This document shows, one piece after another, positions 51,576 to 59,988 of a DNA stretch of 64,000 nt (position 1 is the stretch's first letter; every line of letters begins with the position of its first letter). The position numbers were made by a program, and so were the translations under genes. A model generated the notes under the pieces. It saw nothing but the letters and a program-made list of their open reading frames with translations, was not told the origin of the DNA and ran no database searches. Origin of the DNA: Microcebus murinus (taxonomy: Eukaryota; Chordata; Mammalia; Primates; Cheirogaleidae); assembly GCF_040939455.1 (NCBI RefSeq), contig NC_134111.1:57430501-57494500 (forward strand), written 5' to 3'.

Positions 51576-51759
51576 TGATGGGCCAGTCGCCCATGCTTCA
51601 ATGACCTCATCCCATAATTCCCCATACAGCGGTGTAGCAAGCAAGCAATGACCAGAAGCAAAGGTTTGCAGTTATCTTACTGCCCCACCCAAGTAAATTC
51701 CCGACAATTGGAAGAATTCCTCTGCCCTTCCTCTGTCCTACAAATTCCTCTGCCCTACA

Positions 51760-51772
51760 TTCCCCCCTTTCT
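51760..51772 (-). promoter_or_regulatory. Polypurine tract
   Basis: Viral strand AGAAAGGGGGGAA directly before the TG of U3 and directly after the env stop codon. In a retrovirus it primes plus-strand DNA. Confidence 0.9.
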
Positions 51773-52421
51773 CTAGGTAGCAGACGAGCACTCTTGCTCG
51801 TCCTCAAGGTCTCTTAGGTGCTTTAGTTCGATAGCACTTGACCATAGCTGCTGATATTGTTGTTGCAGTACTAGTAGCTGGACAGCGTTTATCCGTTCTT
51901 TTACAAAAGCTACTAGTCTATTAATTACACAGGGCGTGAAAGTAAGGACTAAGATTAGCATAACGAGTGGGCCTAGTAGAGTGGATAGTAGCATTGTTAA
52001 CCAGGGGAAACTGTTAAACCAAGACTCAAACCAACCTGCTTGCTGTTCATATTCCCATTTGCGGCGGGCAAGCCCTTCCCTGACCTTAGCTATAGATTCT
52101 CTAACAACTCCCCTATGGTCTGCATAGAAACAACATTCTTCTTTGAGGGCAGCACACAGTCCTCCTTGCTGGAGGAATACTAGATCTAACCCTCTCTGGT
52201 TCTGGAGCACTACCTCGGATAGGGAGGTTAGTGACTTTTCTAGGTGTGAGATTGAATCTTCTATCCTTGCAATATCTTCATCAACAGCTGCCCTCAGAGT
52301 ATTAAACCCTCTTTGCTGCATTGCCAGAGAAGAGATACTAGTTCTTGCTCCTATTGCCCCTAAGCCAAAAAGAGTAGCCAGGGTTATGGCTGTGAAGGGC
52401 TCTTTCTCTTTTAAAAATTAG
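51773..52421 (-). pseudogene. env: env transmembrane subunit, open frame
   Basis: Membrane-fusion subunit of a gammaretrovirus-type envelope. An open frame of about 214 codons runs from a TAA at 52421-52419 to the stop at 51773; the first Met is at 52321 (182 codons). Before that Met lies a hydrophobic Gly/Ala-rich fusion-peptide-like stretch (reads [15 protein letters not shown]). Counting from the Met: heptad region about 10-45, the conserved segment reading [12 protein letters not shown] at 39-50, the disulphide motif C56-x6-C63-C64, membrane span about 104-137, and a tail containing QQYQQL. The tail continues further than I would expect. The protein lacks a signal peptide and surface subunit because of the deletion to its right, so as placed it is not a working envelope. 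No stop interrupts it, unlike the rest of the element. Confidence 0.88.
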
Positions 52422-52653
52422 GTTGGTGACTCTTCACCCTACTATGCCCTCATACATTGTCTCCTCAGTGTGGTATATTATTTTTGGGAACACTAACACC
52501 ATTATACAGTAATCTTTAGACCCATGTAAGGTTATGGGGTTGGTGGGGGTTCGGGGCGGTAAGTACAGCTGTAGGTCTCTACCCCAAAAACATTAGACCA
52601 AAAACACAACATCCCAAAAACACAACAACCAACCCCCACCGCGACCCGTCCAT
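52422..52653 (-). pseudogene. env: env start and surface-subunit remnant (about 1 kb missing)
   Basis: The env ATG is at 52653, followed by a hydrophobic leader (reads GLVVVFLGCCVFGLMFLG), the expected signal peptide, which meets an in-frame TAG at 52581-52579. A frame with a surface-like Cys/Pro-rich start follows (about 52575-52530). The sequence then jumps to what looks like the last 30-40 residues of the surface subunit (phrases near YHTEETMYEG). Almost all of the receptor-binding subunit, roughly 1 kb, is absent. This is a deletion, not only decay. Whether it happened by splicing, during reverse transcription or in the source provirus cannot be told here. Confidence 0.72.
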
Positions 52654-52748
52654 GTTTGTCACCCAGTCAATCTTTAGATGCCACAACCCCAGTCCAAGTC
52701 TGTGTCAGTGGTCCTGGGCTGTTGCTGCCACGCGGGTCAGTCTGGTCT

Positions 52749-53970
52749 TCAGAGGATTCTTTGGGTCCGCAGTTGCTTTCCACTGGTCCTGGCACCACTC
52801 CTGGTCTTTTTATTAGCAGGTCTCACGTGGGAGTGGTGTAGCCAGGTCGCTACTATTCTATCGACCTTAAGAGCAGTGGGGGTAACAAGAATAATTTGAT
52901 AGGGGCCCTTCCACCTCGGCTCGAGGGTTCTGTTGTTATGCCGTTTAACCCACACCCAGTCCCCAGGCTGGTGTGGGTGAAATGGGTGTCCAGCACCCTC
53001 CTCCTCAGGCCCGTAGATAGCACGGAGGCCCGGCCATACTTAACTGTGGACACGTTGCAGAGCCTGCACCGCTTGCAACACTTCTTTGGGATGTCCCAGA
53101 AGAGCCTCAGGGCTCATCCTAGGAACTACAGGAGGGGGTGTGCCATACATGATTTCAAAAGGGGTTAAACCCAAGTGATAAGGGGTGTTCCGGGCTCGGA
53201 ACAGGGCGAAGGGAAGGAGGGTCACCCAGTCTCCGCCAGTCTCCAGGGCCAATTTAGTCAGGGTCTCCTTTATTGTTCTATTCATTCGCTCTACCTGCCC
53301 AGAGCTCTGGGGATTATATGCACAATGTAATTTCCAATCTATCCCCATAGCCTGGGCCAGCCCTTGACTAACCTGACAGATAAACTCAGGTCTATTATTT
53401 GATCTTATCCCTTCCAGCAGTCCATACCTGGGGACTATTTCTTCTAATATTTTCTTAGCTACTGTCAAAGCTGTTTCTCCTTTTGTAGGGAAGGCTTCTA
53501 CCCATCTGGAAAACGTATCCACTATGACCAGTAAATATCGGTACCCGCATTTTCTAGGCTTGACCTCTGTGAAATCCACTTCCCAAAATAGTTCTGGCTG
53601 CCTCCCCCTTTCCCTCGTACCTGCGTGGGTCCCTCTGGTCCTCCCTGGCTGCATGACCTGACAGGCTCGGCAACTTTTGACGATGTCATCTGGAACCCGT
53701 CCTTGTGACTTGAACCTTAGTTGAGCAGTGTCCAGCAGTTGCAGCATCTTTCTCTTCCCTAGATGTGTGGTCTGATGCAGGTGCTCTAACAGGTGGCGTC
53801 TTAAGAGTTCTGGCACAATTAGGCGATGCCCTTCGTCCCGCAACCAGCCATCTTCACTTTCGCTTACACGTAGCTGCTCTGAGGCCCAGACCTCATCTAC
53901 ACTGGAATAGTCTGGCAGAGGAGGCAACTGTCCCATGCCCAGGGGGTGGCAGGCTAAGGTGCAGGATGTT
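52749..53970 (-). pseudogene. pol: pol: integrase domain
   Basis: Integrase of the pol polyprotein. In the main frame (53040-54011, numbered from its Met) the zinc-binding H79-x3-H83 and C114-x2-C117 are present. Of the catalytic triad D146 and E241 are present, but the middle position reads SNNRP, with Asn205 where an Asp is expected; the spacing to Glu is still 35 residues. The C-terminal part continues in a second frame (52749-52955) with WKGPYQIILVTPTALKV, a GPY-type C-terminal domain, and stops at 52749, 96 nt before the env ATG. So there is a frameshift near 53040 and a lost catalytic residue. It joins RNase H through another frameshift near 53965. Confidence 0.92.
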
Positions 53971-54590
53971 TGGCTGCGGAGTGTCTTCTGCAGCCTTCTT
54001 AGCTTTAGCATCTGCTCTCCGATTGCCCCGTGCTTCCACTGAATCCCTGCTCTGGTGTCCCGGGGTATGGACTACCGCCACTGCCTTTGGCAGCAAAACA
54101 GCTTCTAGTAGGTGGAGTATTTCAGGCATGTGCTTAATTTCCTTTCCTTCTGCCATGATGAAGCCCCTTTCCCTGTAGAGGGCCCTATGTATGTGCACAG
54201 TCCCAAAGGCAAAGCGGCTGTCAGTGTACACCGTCAGCCTTTTTCCTCGGGCCCGGCTAAGAGCCTCCGTCAGCGCTATTAGTTCTGCCTTCTGAGCAGA
54301 TGTCCCTTGCGGAAAGCATGCCGCCCAGATAAGTTTACCTTGGTCATCTATGGCCGCCTCTGTGTACCTACGTCCGTCCCGGATGAAACTGCTTCCGTCC
54401 ATGAACCAGGTCAGGTCGCTACCTGGGAGGGGGCGATTCTTCAAGTATCTACGGGTCGTCTGGGTCTCGGCTAGGATCTCAAGGCAATCACGTTCAGGTG
54501 CGGCTGCATTGGGGGTTGGCAGAAGCATAGCTGGATTCAAGGCGGCAGGGGTCTGGGACTCGATGCGGGGTGCGTCCAGCAAAAGTCCTT
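53971..54590 (-). pseudogene. pol: pol: RNase H domain
   Basis: Frame 53893-54582. RNase H degrades the RNA strand of RNA-DNA hybrids during reverse transcription. Counting from the first Met, all four expected acidic residues are there: D62 (WFMDGSS), E100 (QKAELIALTEAL), D121 (VYTDSRFAF) and D191 (RGNRRADAKAK), plus the His region HTPGHQ. This domain has no internal stop, but it is cut off from both neighbours: a frameshift near 53965 towards integrase and a stop near 54620 towards RT. Confidence 0.9.
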
Positions 54591-55690
54591 GGTAATGAGT
54601 CAGCCTCGCATTTGTGATCTACCGTCCTGGTGGCTGCTTCAGAACCCCCTCTATGGCATGCAGGGTGGTGATCTGCAGCCGCTGCTCTAGGGTGAGCTTA
54701 TCAGCGTCTTTGACCAACAGGGCTGTGGCTGCAATGATTCACAAGCACGCTGGCCACCCCGCCGCCACCGGATCTAGTTTTTTTTGACAAGTACGCCACC
54801 GGTCTCTTCCAGGGTCCCAGGGCCTGCGTGAGTACCCCCTTGACTATTCCCCTCTTCTCATCTATGAACAGGTGAAACTCTTTTGTAGGATCAGGGAGTG
54901 CTAGGGCCGGGACTTCTAGCATGGCTGCCCTCAGGGCCTGAAAAGCGTCTTCCATTTGCACAGTCCACTCCCATGCTCGCCCCGCCCTACACCCTTCATA
55001 CAGAGGTCGAGCCTTTTCCGAAAACCCAAGGTCATCATGGAGGGCCTCGTTGAATAGAGTAGGCGAGTTTTTAAACCCCTGGGGCAGTCTCCTCTATGTC
55101 AGCTGCCCATGAATTCCTCTCTGTCGTCCTGCCACTCAAAGGCGAAAATCTCCTGGCTGTGTGTCGCCACCGCCAGGCTAAAGAAGGCATCCTTTAGGTC
55201 TAGGACGGTATACCAAGACAGCCTGGGAGAGAGAGAGCTCAACAGAGTATGGGGGTTAGGGACTGTAGGGTGGATATCCAGGGCCCTTGCATTGACTTCT
55301 CTGAGGTCTTGCACAGGCCTATAGTCCTTACCCCGCCGGTTTCTTCACTGGCAACAGGGGGGTGTTCCAGGCCGACTGGCATTTCCGGAGAATCCCACTG
55401 TCCAAGAGTCTCTGAATGTGGGGCGTAAAACCCACTCTGGCTTCCTGGGACATGGGGTACTGTCTGACTCGGGCTGGCTCGGCTCCGGGTTTTAACTCAA
55501 TATAAAGAGGTGGCCGGTGTTTTGCCCATCCTGTGCCCCCTGTCTCGGCCCACGCCATGGGAAATTCACAGAGCCATTGCTCCATGCCTTCCTCTCTGCT
55601 TTTTGTGGGCTAGTACAGTCTATATTCATCTGCCTGTGTCAGGGTCAGGATCTGAGTGACCCCGGGGGCTGTTGATGAGATTGCCTTTAT
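54591..55690 (-). pseudogene. pol: pol: reverse transcriptase, catalytic block deleted
   Basis: Three open pieces. 55328-55585 is the RT N-terminus ([40 protein letters not shown]). 55099-55314 holds motif A ([12 protein letters not shown], first catalytic Asp), in another frame. 54701-54961 is the connection region (ALALPDPTKEFHLFIDEKRG, WKRPVAYLSKK). Between the second and third pieces the sequence goes from ...FNEALHDDLG to FSEKARPLYEG at about 55018-55031. The palm segment that should carry the YXDD motif is missing, probably 200-300 bases. The RT is therefore inactive in this copy. Confidence 0.88.
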
Positions 55691-56026
55691 TATCTTACTC
55701 CCTCTTCTTCAAAATGAATTTGGGCCTTAAGCTTGGTAAGAATGTCTCTTCCCGTAGTGATGTGGGGCACTCAGGGATGACCATAAAGGTGTGACTCACT
55801 TGTCCTGAACCCAAATCCAATCTCTGCCACGTGGTCCACCGATATAGTTTGGCTCCTGTTGCCCCCTGCACTTAACTGGTCTTACTGGACAATTTTCCTG
55901 TGTCTTCCGTTAGTACCAAATGTTCTGCTCCTGTATCTATGAGGAAGCTGACTGGGTTCCCCTCCACTTGCAAAGTTACCCTAGGTTCGGGGAGGGGGAC
56001 CGAACCCCATCTTCCCTATTTGTCTG
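55691..56026 (-). pseudogene. pol: pol: aspartic protease
   Basis: Retroviral protease, cleaves Gag and Gag-Pol. The active-site loop reads [12 protein letters not shown]; the codons of DTGA are at 55937-55926. A TAA soon after, at the end of LSSKTS, interrupts the frame, and a second break occurs before the RT N-terminus. It lies directly after the gag stop (56029-56027) but one frame off it. I see no slip site, so read-through of the gag stop was the likely ancestral arrangement, as in gammaretroviruses generally. Confidence 0.85.
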
Positions 56027-57560
56027 TCACCTGTCCTGCAACCATGACTTTTTCAGGACCTCCAAGTCTTTGCCCCCCTTTCTTTTGGGGCACTCTCAGG
56101 CCCAATGTCCATGCTCTTTGCAATTGGCACATTGATCCTTCCTAGCCTCTCCTGCCAGGGCCTTTCCCTATCCTCTGACCCTATCTGCCCCCCTCTTGTG
56201 GCGGCTAGCAGGATTTTAGCCATCTCTCTGTTTGCTTTCCGTGCTTCCCCAGCTTGGAATTTCCTATCTTCTATCCTGATCCTCTCTAACCTCTCTTCTG
56301 GTGTCTCTCTATTGTTATAGACCTTCTCCGCCACTTCTAACAGGTCCTGCAGAGTCTTCTCGCCCAATCTATCTATTCTCTGCACCTTGCACCTAATGTC
56401 GGGGGCCACCTGATTGACAAACGCCATCATAACAGCTGCCTTACTCTCCTCCATTGTGGGATCTATGGGGTGTACTGCCGGAAGGCCTCCATGATCCTCT
56501 CTAAGTATGCTGCCGGGCTCTCCTCCGGCCCCTGACGAACATCTCCTACCTTGGCCAAATTGGTTGGTTTTCGCGCTGCCGCCATACGGAGACCGGCCAT
56601 CAGAGTCTGGCGGTAGACCTGGAGACGCTCCCTACCTTCAGCCTCATTGTAGTCCCAAAGCAGCCGTTCAAGGGGAAAAGTTCGGTTGATGGTTTGCGGG
56701 TTTGTAGTAGGTCTGCCGTCCTCCCCCGGAACCAGCTTCCGCACCTCCCCCTGAATCCTTTCTCTTTCCTCCATTGTGAAGAGCACCTTAAGCAGCTGCT
56801 GGCAGTCATCCCAGGTGGGATGATTAGTGAAAAGAACAGAGTCTAAAATATTAATTAGGTCTCTCGGATTCTTGGAGAAGTTCGAGTTTTGAGATTTCCA
56901 ATTATAAAGATCGCTGGTAGAGAAGGGCCAATATTGGAATATCTGTGCTCTATCCTCCCCCAGGGGTCCCACTGCCCTCAGAGGGAGCGCCTTTACGGGC
57001 TCCGGATCTGGGACTCGGCCAGCCCGCTGTCTGGTCCCATAGGCCAGCCCCGCTGCCGGTGGTCCCGCATCCGCCTGGGCCGGGAGAGCCCCAGAGGCTG
57101 CCCCAGGGTTATAGGGCGGAGGCGTGTTCTATTCGAGACCTGTTAGGTCTGGGTAGAGATTGGAGTCCAGCAACACTGGCGTCCCAACGGACCTCGGACT
57201 CCGCGCCCCCTCCTTTCTGACTTCTTTAACTGCCAGAACTTCCACCTTTCCTCTCGGGGCAGGTAGGAGGGCCTTCAGCCAAGGCGGTGGGTCTTGAACC
57301 AAGTCTTGCCAGACCACAATATAGGGGATCTGATCAGGGTGGCCGTGGTGGCCAAATACCACCCCTTTTACCTTTTCAATCAAGGAGGCATCAAACGAGC
57401 CCTCCCTGGGTCACCCCACTCCAAACGTGGGTCACTCGGCCTCACAAAGGGTAACAAACTTTCCCTTCTTGACCTCCAGGGACAGGTTGTGTGCCCTTGC
57501 CCTGGCATCCTTAAAATGGCTCACCAGGATGGACAACGGCGTTGTTAGAGCCCGTCCCAT
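56027..57560 (-). pseudogene. gag: gag polyprotein gene, broken
   Basis: Structural precursor. The ATG at 57560 is followed by Gly (MGRALTT), the usual N-myristoylation start. Matrix runs to about 57129 ([17 protein letters not shown]). A PPPY late-domain motif lies at 57122-57111. Capsid is 56972-56463 (IFQYWPFSTSDLYNWK, ERLLWDYNEAEGRERL). A single zinc knuckle CX2CX4HX4C lies at about 56131-56090 (CANCKEHGHW). Length, about 511 codons, is normal for the group. Breaks: TGA at 57434-57432 and 57413-57411, TAG at 57131-57129, a frameshift and stop near 56463, another shift near 56140, and TGA inside the knuckle at 56098-56096. The stop at 56029-56027 is the likely original gag terminator. Confidence 0.92.
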
Positions 57561-57740
57561 GGCTAGTCAATAATAGGCAGATGTGCAAACCGATATTCCG
57601 CAGTTGGGGCACTGGGGACAAGGATCTGAATCCCTAGCCTTTCACTCTCTACGGAGGTAACGGCCGTGCCCCTCCTGCATAGCCACTCCTGGCACGGGCT
57701 GCAGGAGATCCACTGTGTGCTGCCAGCCCATGCAGGGGAA

Positions 57741-57750
57741 TACTCACCTG
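57741..57750 (-). promoter_or_regulatory. Candidate major splice donor
   Basis: Viral strand CAG|GTGAGTA, a near-perfect donor, between the PBS and gag, where the env subgenomic RNA is normally spliced. Its presence shows the template RNA was not spliced here. Confidence 0.6.
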
Positions 57751-57896
57751 GAGGTTCTAGTCGCCCCTGCGGATCTTTTCGTGGGTCCCGTGATTCCACG
57801 GCCCCAGCCTGAAAACCCATGCAACCCTGATGGGTTCTCGGGCTGAAACCACAGAACCCAGAGACTCCAACAAGCCAATGAGAGATGTCACACTCA

Positions 57897-57898
<2 letters not shown>

Positions 57899-57927
<29 letters not shown>
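57899..57927 (-). repeat. (TG)n microsatellite in the retroviral leader
   Basis: About 14 CA units on the plus strand, TG on the viral strand, next to TGAGTGAGTG. Confidence 0.95.
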
Positions 57928-57933
<6 letters not shown>

Positions 57934-58266
57934 CCGGCGACAAACAAAGCAGACAACAGACAAGTGGACAGTGAGGTAAACAGACAACCTAACCTAGTCC
58001 GGACCTACTCCCCGGTCTCCTCCTGACCGAGCCCTAGGCTACAAGGTCAGCTCCGGAGTCCAAACGGGGCCAGAGGACGTCTCCGCCTGGCTCCTACTGG
58101 TGACCCACCAGCGCGTCCGCCTAGGTCCTGTGCCGGCGTCCTGATTCGGGGTCCTGCAAGGGGATTCCGCGTCCCTTGCCCAATACCACACCCGGCTAGT
58201 CCGGGGTGGATTTTCACACTCCTCTCTCAGCCCTGAATTCTATCCGGTAGTCTGTGGGGAAGGCAA

Positions 58267-58284
58267 ATCCCGGACGAGCCCCCA
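58267..58284 (-). promoter_or_regulatory. Primer binding site, tRNA-Pro type
   Basis: Viral strand TGGGGGCTCGTCCGGGAT, 18 nt, complementary to the 3' end of tRNA-Pro. Separated from the end of U5 by TT. Confidence 0.95.
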
Positions 58285-58286
58285 AA

Positions 58287-58434
58287 TGTTAGGGACCGAC
58301 CTTCCACAGCCCCACCAGACAGAAAAGCAGAGACATCGAGGATGCAATCATACAAGAGGAGGTTTATTTTCTGGCTAGCCAGGGTCCAAGCCCCAGAGCA
58401 CCAACGCAGTGGCCACTCTCACAGGCAAGGACCC
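58287..58434 (-). promoter_or_regulatory. 5' R-U5, no U3
   Basis: R is about 58434-58344 and U5 about 58343-58287, ending CCCTAACA. R differs from the R at 51336-51426 at three of 91 positions, all C/T. The copy begins exactly at GGGTCCTTGCC, the predicted cap site, and nothing of U3 precedes it. Confidence 0.9.
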
Positions 58435-58448
58435 AAATTTAGTTTTAA
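58433..58448. repeat. Right target-site duplication and L1 endonuclease site
   Basis: CCAAATTTAGT (58433-58443) followed by TTTAA; the plus strand reads AGTTTT/AAG. TTTT/AA is the L1 endonuclease consensus, and the nicked plus strand is the one that would prime on the poly(A) tail of a minus-strand insert. The orientation is consistent. Confidence 0.8.
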
Positions 58449-59755
58449 GTTAATTTTCTCCCTCCTTGGACCTACCCAGGCTGACCTCCAGGAGTGGGAA
58501 ATGAGGGAAAAGGCTTGACAGTATTCTTTCTCTCCTAACTAGAAATCCCACCCCTGTTTCCATCTTTATAAAGTTTCTGACCCTTTCATGGTTGTCATAT
58601 GGACGAGGCTGAAGGAGAGAAAAGTAAGAGAGGTAGAAAAATGTTACTTGAAGAAAACATTCAAGATATATTCTTGAATTCAAGATATTTGAGCATTCAA
58701 GATGCTCAGTGTCATTGCTCTCTGAGCATAGCACCAAAGCCACTTTGATGAGCTCCCTGGAGAAGCCCCATCTCTGAGGATATTTCATCAGTATTAACCT
58801 TGACAGAGATAGCATCTTTCTCAAAATGTTTCCTGAGAATGTCCCTAGAACTCTGTCTCCAGGAGAAAACCCCCAGTTTCTTTCTCAAGTTCTCTTATCC
58901 ATCAAGGCAGAGTCTTAAAAAGGCTCATGTTTTCTCTGTCACATTTGGTCCATAGGTGTCTGTGGATTCCCTTCCTCCATTCCTGGACACTTAGCCCACC
59001 ACAGTGTTGTGAACCTTAATTTCTTAGACAACCACCTACCATGTCTCCCCAAACTCCAGGGAACATAGCAAATTCTAGCAGGGCCCAAGAAGCCCAATTT
59101 CCTAGGAATTAGGTGAAGAAGAGACACCCCTGACTTCTCCCACTTGGGAAGGGAATCCCAGAGAACATCAACTCTCTTCAAAAATCCTTTTCTGTCCAAA
59201 CTTCCTCTCAAACTCCCAAAGCTTTTGTGCACTAAATGAGAACAAGAGATTAACAATCACAAAACTTGTTTTGAGCCACTTTCTTTGAAGTCATGCATGT
59301 TTAGCTGTACCTCAAGTAGAATGTGATATTTATTATTTTAGGGTTTTAGCCCCCAAATGAAGTAAAACAGGTCATTTCAACATCCTGTTACACCTGGTTT
59401 TCATTAGATATTGCAGTTTAGCTTCTTGTGTAAATAACCAACAGATTCCAAAAACTATGTTTAACTTTTTACTGTTCGTGAGAGCCCAGGAAGGGCAGCT
59501 CAGCTCACGCCATCAGCACAATATTAAAGATACTACAGTTATCTGTGGTGTTATGGGACTTGTCCTACTTTTCCAGGTAAGATCATCCATATGTTTATAT
59601 ATATATTTTTCTCTCAAAACTTTTGTACCTGTTAAACCCACATTTCAGTCCATTTAAAAATAAACCTATACATTCTGGAACTCATACTTTTCAGTCTTCA
59701 CTGGGACTTTGTTCCATCATTTATATATTCTTTCTTCTATACCTTTAATGACACT
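58449..59755. other. Unassigned sequence right of the ERV copy
   Basis: No confident repeat or exon. Minus-strand frames of 124 and 105 codons (58450-58824, 58939-59256) have no features I recognise. Confidence 0.4.
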
Positions 59756-59759
59756 AGCT

Positions 59760-59880
59760 TTCAGGAAGTCCCCCTCTTCAGCCTGCAGACACCTTCCATC
59801 CCTCTTTCCCTTGCTCCTTCTCTACTTTCTTTTCCCTCCCTCCCTCCTCTCTCTCTTTCTTTCCTCCTTTCCTTCATGAC
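59760..59880. repeat. Polypyrimidine low-complexity block
   Basis: CT-rich, with CTTCC and CTCTCTCT runs (CCCTCCCTCCCTCCTCTC near 59836). Confidence 0.85.
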
Positions 59881-59949
59881 TATGTGTATTGAGGATCTAC
59901 TTGTGCTGGGCACAAGTGCTTAGGTCTGTCCCATTCTATAAAAACAATA

Positions 59950-59988
59950 CAACACACATACACGCACACACGCACACAACACACACCT
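59950..59988. repeat. Imperfect (CA)n microsatellite
   Basis: CA units interrupted by TA and CG steps. The 180-codon frame 59889-60431 runs through it and has no recognised domain. Confidence 0.9.

Larger units (their letters stand above)
51336..51759 (-). promoter_or_regulatory. 3' LTR, U3-R only
   Basis: U3 starts TGTAGGGCAGAGGAA at 51759 right after the PPT and runs to about 51427; R is about 51426-51336. A TATA-like ATAAAA lies at 51453-51448 and the start is predicted at about 51426. CCAAT boxes are seen on the viral strand (one at 51522-51518). AATAAA is at 51360-51355. U5 is absent. In a normal provirus this LTR would continue into about 57 nt of U5, as at 58287-58343. Confidence 0.9.
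57561..58266 (-). other. Retroviral 5' leader between PBS and gag
   Basis: About 700 nt without a conserved frame, expected to hold the packaging signal. It contains a strong splice donor (see 57741-57750) and a (TG)n tract (57899-57927). C/G-rich and CpG-rich. Frame 57563-57943 on the minus strand is not expected to be a conserved protein. Confidence 0.8.
51298..58448 (-). mobile_element. Processed (L1-mobilised) class I endogenous retrovirus copy
   Basis: Gammaretrovirus-like element, about 7.1 kb, reading right to left: R-U5, tRNA-Pro PBS, leader, gag, pro-pol, env, PPT, U3-R, poly(A). Unlike a provirus it has no U3 at its 5' end and no U5 at its 3' end. The 5' end (58434) falls 27 nt after the TATA position when projected onto the other LTR, that is, on the expected cap site. 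The 3' end falls 19 nt after AATAAA and runs into an A-rich tail. A short repeat, AAATTTAGT (perhaps CCAAATTTAGT), flanks both ends, and the right-hand copy continues AGTTTT/AAG, an L1 endonuclease-type target. So an RNA copy was inserted by target-primed reverse transcription. The coding regions are broken and two key segments are missing (see gag, pol and env entries). It is more GC- and CpG-rich than its flanks. Confidence 0.92.

Noticed and set aside
51336..51759. Solo LTR next to a separate ERV fragment
   Set aside because: The PPT and env stop adjoin it directly and its R matches the R at the other end, so it is the 3' end of the same copy.
52143..54595. Several plus-strand frames of 60-137 codons across the ERV
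   Set aside because: They are shadows of minus-strand pol and env; the minus frames contain the recognisable motifs.
51298..58448. Ordinary provirus with two LTRs
   Set aside because: No U3 on the 5' side, no U5 on the 3' side, a poly(A) tail, and a 9-11 bp or longer duplication with an L1-type site.
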